11,947 nucleotides of DNA from the NCBI GenBank assembly GCA_964522605.1, contig CAZFWV010000216.1, positions 1 to 11,947 of the forward strand, given 5' to 3'. The notes under the pieces were generated by a model. It was not told the origin of the DNA. It saw only the letters and a list, made by a program, of their open reading frames with translations, and did not search any database. Below, piece after piece: positions 1 to 7,361 of this stretch (position 1 is its first letter; every line of letters begins with the position of its first letter). Position numbers and translations under genes: made by a program. The DNA is from CAVZLD01 sp964522605. GTDB taxonomy: Bacteria > Planctomycetota > Planctomycetia > Pirellulales > Pirellulaceae.

Positions 1-152
1 GTGCTGTTCCTCGACCCAAGAGAACACTGGCAAAGCCAGTGGCACACCCATTGCGACGATTACGGCAGCACCGCCTTGGGTTGCGGCCGAAGGCTGCGCT
101 GCGTTTTGTCTTTCTTAACGCAGAGGGTGCAAAGGCGCAGAGGGCCGCGAAG
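1..152. repeat. Truncated intergenic repeat, right half of the fold-back element at 5689-6042
   Basis: Bases 1-108 align without gaps to 5873-5980 at about 90% identity (I count 11 mismatches). After a roughly 13-base length difference, 117-152 aligns to 6002-6037. The copy contains the small perfect hairpin CACTGGC-AAA-GCCAGTG at 25-41. The window starts inside the element, so its left half, if present, is outside. It lies just beyond the 3' end of the leftward transporter gene, the same kind of position (gene 3' end) as the full copy. The open frames across it look spurious because they follow the repeat rather than any protein family. Confidence 0.85.
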
Positions 153-197
153 CAAGTTGAGCGAAGCCGCGCGGGGGTCCTCTCATCGGCCAAAGGA

Positions 198-1481
198 TTA
201 GGCGGGATTCGTACGCTCCGATGTGACACGACGGAAGTAGCTCAAGCCGGTGACGACACCGATCAGCGCGAGGGCGCCACAGATGAGATGAATCCGATTG
301 GCGGGCATCGCCAGCGGATTGCTCGCGACCCAAAAGACCACGGCACCGAACGAGGTGAAACAGAAAGACATGGCATTGGCCGTGCCCAGAAAACGGCCAC
401 GTTCATCATCGGGCGAAAGATACTGCATCAACGCCTGAAGGGGAATGATGTAAAATCCGGCAGAAAACCCCGCCAAGAAAATCAAAGCGGCCACCGACGC
501 ATACTGAGGCTTCAACAGCCCCAGCAGCAGGAAACTGATCGTCATCCCGGTGGCGCCGAGTGGGATCAGGTTCGGTTGAATCCGATCGCCCGAAATCATT
601 CCCGCAGCAACGCTGCCGACGGCGATCGCCACACCGAGGATTCCCAGCAAGTAGCTCGTCTTCGTGTAACTGATGGACAGAATGCGTTCGTACTCCGGCA
701 GCACGAGCAACGCGATCATGCCAATCATGTAGAAAGCCGACCACGCAAGAACAACCGCCAGCAGCGGCCCCCTCGCCATCTCGCGCAGCGACTCCCAGTA
801 GGTTGCGAACGGGTTTGCCTTGTACTTCAGATGGGGACTCTTGGCCGGCAGTTGAGGCATCAGCAAGACGCTCGCAATTCCCAGCACAGCGATCCCCATC
901 AATACGGCTCCGGGAGCCCACAGCACCGGTCCGGCGACCCCCGACGATTCGCCTTTGGGATCGAACAAGTCGCTCAACGGACCGGCAGCCAGGGATCCGG
1001 CGATGACTGCCAGATTCGTCAACATGTTCAAAAGTCCGTTCGCGCGACTCAGCTCACGCTGCTCGACCAACTCCGGGATCACCCCGTACTTCGCGGGACC
1101 AAAGAAGGCACTTTGTGTCGCCAGCGCAAGCATGGCTCCCAGCGTCAACCATAAGTCCTGCAAGAAGAAACCCAGAAAAGCCAACCCCGCGATCGGCAGC
1201 TCGGCCATCTTCACGGCCAACATCACATTTCGCTTGCTGAATCGATCCGCAATCTGACCGGCATAGCCCGACAGCAGGATAAAGGGAATCGTCAAGCACA
1301 GCGTGGGGACTACTTGCCCGCCCTCACCCAATCCACCCTCAGCCAGGCTGCCCGACCAGATCCCTGTCGCGACCATGAACGTCAGGCACTGCTTCAGGAT
1401 GTTGTCGTTAGCGGCCCCGAGGAACTGGGTCAGCAGCAACGACAGAAAGCCACGATTAAACAAGGGGCGCTTTGATGTCAT
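198..1481 (-). CDS. MFS transporter, LplT-like (lysophospholipid transporter type)
   Basis: This predicted inner-membrane protein of 427 residues belongs to the major facilitator superfamily. The N-terminal stretch QFLGAANDN (about residues 14-22) resembles the signature of LplT, which flips lysophospholipids across the inner membrane, and of the MFS half of Aas fusion proteins. A motif-A-like loop GQIADRFSKR lies around residues 74-83, with D79 and R80 in the usual place between helices 2 and 3. The rest is a series of hydrophobic segments consistent with about 12 helices and a short basic tail. I chose the ATG at 1481 because GGAG (1489-1492, minus strand) sits 7 bases upstream; ATGs at 1487 and 1502 are in frame but less well placed. 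The stop is TAA at 198-200. No acyltransferase gene (aas/plsC) is visible beside it. The MFS assignment is firm; the lysophospholipid substrate is inferred from the N-terminal signature only. Confidence 0.85.
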   Translation of the reverse strand: MTSKRPLFNRGFLSLLLTQFLGAANDNILKQCLTFMVATGIWSGSLAEGGLGEGGQVVPTLCLTIPFILLSGYAGQIADRFSKRNVMLAVKMAELPIAGLAFLGFFLQDLWLTLGAMLALATQSAFFGPAKYGVIPELVEQRELSRANGLLNMLTNLAVIAGSLAAGPLSDLFDPKGESSGVAGPVLWAPGAVLMGIAVLGIASVLLMPQLPAKSPHLKYKANPFATYWESLREMARGPLLAVVLAWSAFYMIGMIALLVLPEYERILSISYTKTSYLLGILGVAIAVGSVAAGMISGDRIQPNLIPLGATGMTISFLLLGLLKPQYASVAALIFLAGFSAGFYIIPLQALMQYLSPDDERGRFLGTANAMSFCFTSFGAVVFWVASNPLAMPANRIHLICGALALIGVVTGLSYFRRVTSERTNPA

Positions 1482-1857
1482 GTTCATTCTCCGAACGACC
1501 AATCCATGCGGCGGAGCGGTCCGCGATTATACCGGCCGACACGATCATCCGCACGACGAATCTGGTCGCCGACAACCAATCCGTCAATCCTGGAATTCCT
1601 CGCCAGGTCCTCCGAGGATGTAGTCTTGATCACGATTCACGGTACAATCGGGTCTGTGTTTGGACGCAGCCGGCGCTCGGGACGCGCTGAACTGCGCAGG
1701 TTGATCCGTCCCGACCGAATGTCGTGCTGAAAGTTGCGTCGAATTGCTGGGACTTGTGATTTGATTTGCAACGGAGCACCGCGTTGAAAATCTTCAAGTT
1801 CTTTCTCCCGATCCCGGCGTGTTGAACTCCGGGAAGCATCCAGCATAGGACACCGTC
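1482..1857. other. Divergent intergenic region between transporter and oxidoreductase genes
   Basis: These 376 bases separate two divergently transcribed genes, so promoters for both should lie here. A TATAAT hexamer on the minus strand (1526-1531) faces the transporter. TACAAT at 1643-1648 on the plus strand could serve the oxidoreductase, but it has no -35 at normal spacing (TTGATC at 1626-1631 is only 11 bases away) and would leave a leader of about 200 bases. No repeat, hairpin or small gene with a plausible ribosome binding site is evident. Confidence 0.6.
1526..1531 (-). promoter_or_regulatory. Candidate -10 box (TATAAT) of the transporter gene
   Basis: The minus strand reads TATAAT here, 44 bases upstream of the chosen ATG at 1481, which would give a leader of about 35-40 bases. 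No good TTGACA-like -35 is found 16-18 bases upstream, and there is no extended -10 TG. This is a sigma70-type guess from one hexamer. Confidence 0.3.
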
Positions 1858-3249
1858 ATGAAAGAGCCCACCTCGAACGTCCCCTCCCGCCGCCAGTTCT
1901 TAAAGACATCGAGCCAAATTGCCGCGACGACGGCCTTGGCGGGCGCCGTGATTCCCAAAGTACATGCCGCCGGAGACGACACGATCCAAGTGGCGCTCGT
2001 CGGATGCGGCGGTCGCGGGACCGGTGCTGCCGCCAACGCACTCAATGTCAAACGCGGCCCGATTAAACTGGTTGCGATGGCCGACGTCTTTCAGAATCGG
2101 CTGGACGGAAGCTATCAGGGGCTGCAAAGAGATCACTCCGACAAGATGGATGTTCCCGAAGACCGCCGTTTCATCGGCTTCGACGCCTACAAACAGGCGA
2201 TGGATTGTCTGCGACCGGGTGATATCGCGATCTTCGCAACTCCCCCTGCCTTTCGCTGGGTCCATTTCACCTATGCGATTTCGAAAGGCTTGAACGTCTT
2301 CATGGAGAAGCCGGTTACGGTGGACGGCCCGACGTCACGTCGGATGCTGGAGCTCGCCGAACAAGCTTCGGCCAAGAACCTCAAGGTGGCCGTCGGTCTG
2401 ATGTCGCGTCACGCACGTCACCTGCAAGAATTGGCGAAACGGGTTCATGACGGCGAGATTGGCGAAATCATCCTGCAGCGAGGTTACCGCATGCACGGTC
2501 CCGTCGGTTTCTTCTCGTCGCAGCCGAAGCCCGAGGGAATGAACGAAACGCTCTACCAGATTCAGCGTTTTCACAGCTTCCTCTGGGCCAGCGGCGGTTG
2601 CTACAGCGACTTTTATATTCACATCATCGATCATCTCGGCTGGATGAAAAACGCCTGGCCAGTCTCGGCCCAGGCCGTCGGTGGTCGTCACTATCGATTG
2701 AGTTCTGATGGGCAACCGTGCGTCGATCAAAACTTTGATGCGTACGGCGTGGAATACACGTATGCCGATGGCAGCAAGTTCCTGTTCGACGGTCGGTGCA
2801 TGAACGGCTGTCAAAATATCTACGCCAGCTACCTGCACGGCACGAAGGGCATTGCCGTCGCTTCACGCAGCGGCGATTGCGGTGCCCCCTCGAGCATCTA
2901 TAAGGGCCAGTTGGTCGAACGTCAGAATCGGATCTGGCGGTCGGAAACGCCCGACGGCGAAGGCGATCCGTACCAGAACGAATGGAATGATCTGATGGAC
3001 GCGATTCGCGACGATCAGCCCTACAATGAAGTTCCACGGGGCGTCGAAACCAGTCTCGTCACCTCCATGGGACGCATGGCGGCCCATTGCGGCCAGGAGA
3101 TCTCCTACGAAGAAATCCTGAACGGCGATCACGAATTCGCGCCCGGTTTGGACCAACTGACGCCGGACTCCCCCGCCCCACTCGAGGCCCGACCGGACGG
3201 AACCTACCCTGTCCCACAGCCGGGCCTGCTGGGCAAACGCGAGTACTAA
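1858..3249 (+). CDS. Gfo/Idh/MocA family oxidoreductase with Tat signal
   Basis: This 463-residue protein is a predicted NAD(P)-dependent oxidoreductase of the Gfo/Idh/MocA family, whose members act on sugars, inositols and related polyols. The N-terminus has a twin-arginine motif SRRQFLK (residues 10-16), a hydrophobic stretch, and a likely cleavage after VHA (about residue 37), so the folded enzyme is probably exported. A Rossmann glycine motif GCGGRG is at 49-54, and the family's EKP motif is at 150-152, with the lysine normally near the active site. The segment IHIIDHLGW in the substrate domain fits the planctomycete subgroup. AGGA lies 7 bases before the ATG. The gene stands alone: divergent from the transporter and followed by a terminator-like hairpin. 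The substrate cannot be read from sequence. Such paralogues are typically numerous in planctomycetes and often linked to polysaccharide breakdown, but no sugar gene is adjacent here. Confidence 0.93.
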   Translation: MKEPTSNVPSRRQFLKTSSQIAATTALAGAVIPKVHAAGDDTIQVALVGCGGRGTGAAANALNVKRGPIKLVAMADVFQNRLDGSYQGLQRDHSDKMDVPEDRRFIGFDAYKQAMDCLRPGDIAIFATPPAFRWVHFTYAISKGLNVFMEKPVTVDGPTSRRMLELAEQASAKNLKVAVGLMSRHARHLQELAKRVHDGEIGEIILQRGYRMHGPVGFFSSQPKPEGMNETLYQIQRFHSFLWASGGCYSDFYIHIIDHLGWMKNAWPVSAQAVGGRHYRLSSDGQPCVDQNFDAYGVEYTYADGSKFLFDGRCMNGCQNIYASYLHGTKGIAVASRSGDCGAPSSIYKGQLVERQNRIWRSETPDGEGDPYQNEWNDLMDAIRDDQPYNEVPRGVETSLVTSMGRMAAHCGQEISYEEILNGDHEFAPGLDQLTPDSPAPLEARPDGTYPVPQPGLLGKREY

Positions 3250-3303
3250 GGCTTTGACTGCAAGCTGGCAACGGCGCCTGCTGGCACGAAGCTGGAAACT
3301 ACA

Positions 3304-3330
3304 GGGCCGGTTGCAATGTGCAACCGGCCC
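3304..3330 (+). terminator. Perfect 12-bp hairpin after the oxidoreductase gene
   Basis: Bases 3304-3315 (GGGCCGGTTGCA) pair perfectly with 3319-3330 (TGCAACCGGCCC) across a 3-base ATG loop, starting 54 bases after the stop codon. The stem is GC-rich, as in an intrinsic terminator, but the following AACTTT is only a weak U-tract, so termination efficiency is uncertain. The position and symmetry make a terminator the simplest reading. Confidence 0.6.
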
Positions 3331-3412
3331 AACTTTCGCGCGAAGTGGATGCGACTGGAAGACTTCTTATTCGGCGGATGCAACCAGCATATCCCGACTT
3401 GGAGGGGCGGAG

Positions 3413-3681
3413 TAACCGAAGAGTGACGAACAAGGAATTCCGATTGCTGAGGTACAGACAGATTTTGGATTGGCGAGTTGAGAACCGCGAGGAACGGGGA
3501 ACGTCAGCGGATCTCTTCCGGACCCCTGGTCGCTGCCCTTAGCAATCGGAACTCCCTGCTCGTCAATCTTCGATTCGTCCGCCCCTCAACAATCGGAATT
3601 CCTTGTTCGTCAATCTCCGGCTCCTCTTGCCCTTGCGCTGCCCTCAACAATCGAGACTCCCTGTTCGTCACTCTCCGGTTC
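3413..3681. repeat. Four-copy 36-base intergenic motif (one inverted, three direct)
   Basis: A motif of about 36 bases recurs at 3541-3576, 3588-3623 and 3646-3681 in direct orientation, and at 3413-3448 in inverted orientation. The shared start is close to ARCAATCGGAAYTCC, followed by CTTGTTCGTCA or a near variant and a TCTYCGG block. The copies differ at several positions and the direct starts are 47 and 58 bases apart, so spacing is irregular. It occupies the gap between the oxidoreductase and the SPOR-like gene. I see no protein, tRNA or known RNA here; an interspersed intergenic repeat family is the best description. Confidence 0.85.
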
Positions 3682-3725
3682 CCCCGCCTCTGGCCGTCCA
3701 ACCAGGGACCTCAACCCCCACGATT

Positions 3726-3780
3726 CTCCCGTTGACTTTTCCGACCGTAGCGCAAGTCGGCAGAAGCTGACATGCACCCG
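3726..3780 (+). repeat. 55-base element, left copy of a long-range perfect inverted repeat
   Basis: These 55 bases are identical to the reverse complement of 11893-11947. The element contains a small stem, CCGAC (3741-3745) with GTCGG (3756-3760) over a 10-base loop, and ends CACCCG. It lies 109 bases upstream of the ATG of the secreted gene at 3890, reading toward it. The distant copy has the same orientation relative to the gene it precedes. TTGACT at 3732-3737 resembles a -35 box but has no matching -10. It could be a mobile intergenic repeat or a shared regulatory leader. Confidence 0.9.
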
Positions 3781-3795
3781 CCCGCGGGCCCGTGC
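3774..3795. repeat. Imperfect GC-rich palindrome bordering the 55-base element
   Basis: The central 10 bases GCCCGCGGGC are self-complementary and are flanked by GCAC on the left and GTGC on the right, with a two-base mismatch on each side. The left half overlaps the last seven bases of the 55-base element. The distant copy is bordered at the same point by a different hairpin (11885-11899), so hairpin borders are a shared trait of the two copies. Confidence 0.6.
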
Positions 3796-3837
3796 TGCGG
3801 TCGGCAAAACGCCCTGGCCAGCGCGGCGGGCCTTTGC

Positions 3838-3843
3838 TAGACT
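3838..3843 (+). promoter_or_regulatory. Weak candidate -10 box (TAGACT) of the SPOR-like gene
   Basis: TAGACT lies 46 bases before the ATG at 3890, a normal leader distance. No convincing -35 hexamer lies 16-18 bases upstream. I list it only because it is the best -10-like hexamer between the 55-base element and the gene. Confidence 0.2.
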
Positions 3844-3889
3844 CCCCGCCCGCATTACTGGAGAGCGGTTGTCGCGCAGGAGGCGTTCC

Positions 3890-5008
3890 ATGCTGTCGTT
3901 ACGATCGGTTCGTATTTTGGGAATAGCCGCCGTGGTAGGGATCTCGGCCTGGGATTCGGCCGCTGCCAAGCCCCCTTGGCAGTTGGTGGCATTTCGGCGC
4001 GTAGAAGCGGATCCCGCGAAGACGTACGAGCTCACGGAGGAAGCCGGACCATGGCTCATCTTCGCAGCCTCCTTCGCTGGGGAGGGGGCAGCGGAAGATG
4101 CCCGAGAATTGGTGCTCGAACTGCGCAAGCGTTTTAAGCTCCCAGCCTACGTTCACAGCCAACGATTCGATTTTACCCAGTCCGTGCGGGGGATCGGGAT
4201 CAACCCTGATCTTAGCCCGAAGCAGATGAAGTACGACAAGGCAAGCGTCTTCGACGAATTCGCCGTACTCGTCGGTGATTTTGCATCTGTCGATGATCCG
4301 GATCTGCAGAAATCGCTGAAAGAGATCAAATACGCCCGCCCCGACTGTCTTTCGAACCTCAAGCAGCGAAAGACGCAACGATTCGCCGGATTGCGGGAAC
4401 TGCAGAAGCGAATCACGGGCGATGTGGAGCAGAAATCCAAAGGACCGATGGGTAACGCATTTGCCACGCCCAACCCCATGCTGCCCCACGAATACTTTGC
4501 ACCCAAAGGCGTGGACTCTCTCGTTTTGCACATGAATGAAGACGTCCCTCACAGCCTGCTGGACTGCCCAGGCAAGTTCACGGTGCGTGTGGCCACGTTC
4601 CGCGGCAACGTCGTCATCGATCAGCAGAAAGTGCGAGAGATTGAAGAAACCGGCCGGATGAAGAGCCTGCTCGAACAGGCGGCTGTCCGGGCACATCGAT
4701 TGACGGAGGCCCTGCGTGACCAGGGCGTGGAAGCGTATGAATTCCACGACCGGCACGAGAGCATCGTCACCGTGGGCAGCTTCGAATGGATTGGCCGACC
4801 GCGGGCGGACGGGAAACAGGAGATGAATCCGGCCGTCTTGCAGGTGATTCAACAATATGCGCCGACACAACGACCGCTGGTCGACCCTTCGGGTCGGAGC
4901 GTCGCCGGGCTTCAGCCGAAAAAGCTGGCGGGGATTCCCTTCGATGTACAGCCCTGGCCGGTGGAAGTTCCGATGCGCTCCATCGCCGCAGACTATGCCC
5001 AACAATGA
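3890..5008 (+). CDS. Secreted planctomycete-type protein with two SPOR-like modules (putative)
   Basis: The protein has 372 residues, with a signal peptide (residues 1-26, cleavage after SAAA). The ATG at 3890 is fixed by a perfect AGGAGG (3878-3883) six bases upstream; a TTG at 3869 is in frame but has no such site. It matches the style of uncharacterised proteins I associate with planctomycetes; I know no assigned function. Two stretches share one layout. Module 1 (about 55-131) starts with strand WLIFAASF, has a helix AAEDARELVLELRKRF and ends VLVGDF. Module 2 (about 230-298) starts FTVRVATF, has a helix AAVRAHRLTEALRDQG and ends IVTVGSF. This resembles SPOR domains, which bind denuded peptidoglycan glycan strands. 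Module 1 has an insert of about 35 residues before its last strand. The pattern is visible; the SPOR call and cell-wall role are inference. The gene is 30 bases from rdgB, so the two are probably co-transcribed. Confidence 0.85.
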   Translation: MLSLRSVRILGIAAVVGISAWDSAAAKPPWQLVAFRRVEADPAKTYELTEEAGPWLIFAASFAGEGAAEDARELVLELRKRFKLPAYVHSQRFDFTQSVRGIGINPDLSPKQMKYDKASVFDEFAVLVGDFASVDDPDLQKSLKEIKYARPDCLSNLKQRKTQRFAGLRELQKRITGDVEQKSKGPMGNAFATPNPMLPHEYFAPKGVDSLVLHMNEDVPHSLLDCPGKFTVRVATFRGNVVIDQQKVREIEETGRMKSLLEQAAVRAHRLTEALRDQGVEAYEFHDRHESIVTVGSFEWIGRPRADGKQEMNPAVLQVIQQYAPTQRPLVDPSGRSVAGLQPKKLAGIPFDVQPWPVEVPMRSIAADYAQQ

Positions 5009-5038
5009 GACGATCGATTGCGGGATGAATGAGGATCT

Positions 5039-5647
5039 ATGCTCGTACTTGGGACTCGGAATGCGAAGAAAGCAGTTGAACTGCAGGAACTGCTAACCCC
5101 GTTTCATGTCCAGCTGAGGACCCTCGCTGACTTTCCTGCGGCGATCGATGTGGTCGAAGACGGAGATTCATTCGCCGCCAACGCCACCCTGAAAGCCACG
5201 CAACAGGCCCGCCACCTCGGCCAATGGGTCGTTGGCGAAGACAGTGGGCTGTGCGTTGACGCGCTCGACGGAGCACCCGGCATCTACTCCGCTCGTTATT
5301 CTGGTCCCGATGCGACCGACGACGGAAACAACCAGTTCCTGCTCGAACAACTCGCAGGAATTCCGCTTGAGCAGCGCACAGCGCACTACGTCTGCCACAT
5401 CACGCTCTCCGACCCGAAAGGACAGATTCAAGCGGATTGCGAAGCGATCTGTCGTGGGCGGATTCGGTTTCAGCCAGCGGGTACAGCAGGATTCGGCTAC
5501 GATCCACTGTTTGAAATCGTGGAATATCATCGTACGTTTGGCGAGCTCGGTGCGGCAGTCAAAGCCGTCCTCAGCCATCGCGCGCGTGCGATGCGTCTGT
5601 TCGTACCGCAGGTCGCCGAACTGCTCCACCGCGGCTTCCCGCTGTGA
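5039..5647 (+). CDS. rdgB: XTP/dITP diphosphatase, RdgB/HAM1 family
   Basis: This cytoplasmic house-cleaning enzyme hydrolyses non-canonical purine triphosphates (dITP, XTP, ITP) to monophosphate and pyrophosphate, keeping deaminated purines out of DNA and RNA. The length of 202 residues is normal. Family motifs appear in order: TRNAKK at 6-11 (the T-x-N-x-x-K nucleotide motif), FAANA where relatives usually have FAENA, GEDSGLCVDAL with D68 at the expected catalytic position, GFGYDP at 151-156, and SHR at 179-181. The one visible deviation is the alanine in FAANA replacing a commonly conserved, probably metal-binding glutamate; a glutamate and aspartate just upstream (VVEDGD) might compensate. 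GAGG lies five bases before the ATG. It follows the SPOR-like gene by 30 bases, suggesting a two-gene operon, and ends 41 bases before the fold-back element. Confidence 0.95.
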   Translation: MLVLGTRNAKKAVELQELLTPFHVQLRTLADFPAAIDVVEDGDSFAANATLKATQQARHLGQWVVGEDSGLCVDALDGAPGIYSARYSGPDATDDGNNQFLLEQLAGIPLEQRTAHYVCHITLSDPKGQIQADCEAICRGRIRFQPAGTAGFGYDPLFEIVEYHRTFGELGAAVKAVLSHRARAMRLFVPQVAELLHRGFPL

Positions 5648-5688
5648 CAGGACCTAGTCACCAAACAAACAGAATACGCTCGGAACCC

Positions 5689-6042
5689 TCTTCCTCTGGG
5701 GCCCACTGCGCCTTTGCGGGCTCTGCACTGCTAACGGTGAGTTTCTTGTCGAGCGGAGCGAATTCTATCATGCCGCAGTGTTGAGTTGTGTTTCTCCCTG
5801 GTTTGACTGTTGGCATTTGAAACGCAGCGCAGCCTTCGTCCCCAACTGGACTGGGTGCCACTGGCTCTGCCAGTGCTCTTCCTCGACCCAAGAGGACACT
5901 GGCAAAGCCAGTGGCACACCCATTGCGCCGAGCGCGGCAGCACCCCGTTTGGTTGCGGCCAAAGGCCGCGCTGCGTTTGTCCTAGCTCTTTCAAGTATTG
6001 AAACGCCGAGCCCGCAAAGGCGCAGCGGGCCGCAGAGGAAGA
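5689..6042. repeat. 354-base nested fold-back (palindromic) intergenic element
   Basis: Three pairs of inverted arms are nested around one centre. The outer arms, 5689-5723 and 6008-6042, are 35 bases with two mismatches. The middle arms, 5820-5838 and 5960-5978, are 19 bases with two mismatches. The inner arms, 5855-5875 and 5897-5917, are 21 bases with one mismatch. Each inner arm is itself a hairpin (CACTGGC-TCT-GCCAGTG and CACTGGC-AAA-GCCAGTG). The right half is repeated at 1-152. It fills the gap between two convergent genes, where it could act as a bidirectional terminator. There is no transposase, and I did not identify target-site duplications. A non-autonomous MITE-like or REP/BIME-like element is the best description. 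Confidence 0.85.
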
Positions 6043-6104
6043 TGTGTGTGAGGTTCATAAGGAACGCAGAGCCCGCGTCTTCGAGCAACGTTTTGAAACC
6101 GCAT

Positions 6105-7361
6105 CTACTTGGCTTTCACGTCGAAGCAGAACAGGAGTTCCTGATCCCGCAGGAAGAGTTTCCCGTTCACGATCACCGGGTGGGTCCAAATCGCCCCGGA
6201 CGGTTTCCGTTGTTCGGTCTGGGGTTCTAACACGAAACGCCCTTTCTCGTTCCAGCCCTCCGGCGACGCTTCGGCCAGGACGACTTCCCCTTCTTTTTCG
6301 CTGATGCAGTAGAGCATCCCGTCGGCGAACGCCACGGCCCCTTTCTTCAGGGCGCTTCGCTCACGCCAGACCTGCTGACCCGTCAGCCAATCCTGACAAA
6401 CCCACCCCGGACCGTCGGAATACCCGTACAGATGGCCTTCGTAGAGCAAGACGCCACCGTGTTGATTCTTCATCAGTTTGCAGGCTTCTTCGTCATAGAC
6501 TTCCGTGACTTCGTGATCATCACCGAGCTTCAGCAGCTTGCAGCCCGCGCCATAACCAGAGGTCACGTAAACGTAGCCATCGTGGTAGATCGGCGTCGGA
6601 ATCACCGCGGTTCTTCCCGGCCAGTCCGTACGCCACAGAAGCTTGCCGGTGGCCGCTTCAATGCCGGCAACGCTCTTCATCGTCAACTGAATGTATTGTC
6701 GCGTGCCTTGATGTTCGGCGATGACCAGAGACGCATACTGTGCCTCGTCCGTAAAGTCTTCGGACTGCCAGATCTTTTCGCCGGTCAATTTGTTCAACGC
6801 CACCACAGCCCCTTGCTCGCCCCCAGGCGTGCAGACGAGCTTCTCGCCATCCACGAGTGGAGATTCGGCGTAGCCCCACTCCGGAATCGATCCCCCGAAA
6901 TCGCGCAGATTGACCTGCCAGACAACGGAGCCATCCTTCGTCTGCGCGCAGACGAGATCGCCATTCCCGCTAAGCGCGTAGACGCGATTCTCGTCAACGG
7001 TGGGAGTCCCCCGCGGCCCATCCCCCCAGTTGTTCTCAAAGACCTCGCCCAGATTGGTCGACCAGAGTTCTTTTCCCGTTTCGACGTCCAGACAAATCAA
7101 CTGCTCCGCGCCATCTCGCGCTCCCATGATGAACAACTGCTGACCGACGATCGCAGGCCCGGAGTAGCCCATGCCGCACTCCTGAAACAGCCAGACGCGC
7201 GGCGGCCCCCCCTCGGGCCACTCCTTTAAGAGCCCCGTTTCCTGCGAAATATCGGTTCGGTCCGGACCACGCCACTGGGGCCAGTCCGCGGCCTCAACAC
7301 GAAAGACGGAGATCATCAGGAACGCAAAGCAGAGCACGAGACGGATTCGAATCCAGAGCAT
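6105..7361 (-). CDS. Secreted PQQ-like beta-propeller repeat protein
   Basis: The protein has 418 residues, with a signal peptide (1-24, cleavage near VEA-A) followed by WPQWRGP at 27-33, the usual opening of planctomycete PQQ-like repeat proteins. At least five blade signatures ending in a tryptophan block are visible: VETGKELWSTN, KDGSVVWQVN, LTGEKIWQSE, ATGKLLWRTD and LTGQQVWRER. This suggests a seven- or eight-bladed propeller of the quinoprotein alcohol dehydrogenase/BamB type. Relatives this short are usually not shown to be enzymes and could be binding or scaffold proteins; I see no c-type haem CxxCH motif. AAGGA lies seven bases upstream of the ATG. The stop is TAG at 6105-6107. The gene is monocistronic here, converging on rdgB across the fold-back element. 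Fold and export are well supported; ligand and role are unknown. Confidence 0.92.
   Translation of the reverse strand: MLWIRIRLVLCFAFLMISVFRVEAADWPQWRGPDRTDISQETGLLKEWPEGGPPRVWLFQECGMGYSGPAIVGQQLFIMGARDGAEQLICLDVETGKELWSTNLGEVFENNWGDGPRGTPTVDENRVYALSGNGDLVCAQTKDGSVVWQVNLRDFGGSIPEWGYAESPLVDGEKLVCTPGGEQGAVVALNKLTGEKIWQSEDFTDEAQYASLVIAEHQGTRQYIQLTMKSVAGIEAATGKLLWRTDWPGRTAVIPTPIYHDGYVYVTSGYGAGCKLLKLGDDHEVTEVYDEEACKLMKNQHGGVLLYEGHLYGYSDGPGWVCQDWLTGQQVWRERSALKKGAVAFADGMLYCISEKEGEVVLAEASPEGWNEKGRFVLEPQTEQRKPSGAIWTHPVIVNGKLFLRDQELLFCFDVKAK

Noticed and set aside
39..1154. Long open frame of 371 codons on the plus strand over the transporter gene
   Set aside because: It is antisense to a clear MFS transporter, begins inside the repeat at 1-152, and its product is Arg/Gln/His-rich with no family resemblance. 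High GC leaves such antisense frames open.
3413..3681. CRISPR array
   Set aside because: The copies are diverged, one is inverted, the intervals are short and irregular, and no cas genes are present.
3732..3737. TTGACT inside the 55-base element as a -35 box
   Set aside because: No -10-like hexamer lies 16-18 bases downstream in the element, and the sequence is part of a repeat.
3899..5005. 368-codon open frame antisense to nearly the whole SPOR-like gene
   Set aside because: It mirrors the real gene's codon pattern, has no recognisable domain, and the plus-strand gene has a signal peptide and a perfect ribosome binding site.
5658..6230. Several short open frames on both strands between rdgB and the PQQ-like gene
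   Set aside because: All follow the fold-back repeat; similar frames arise from the related copy at 1-152, which marks them as repeat translations.
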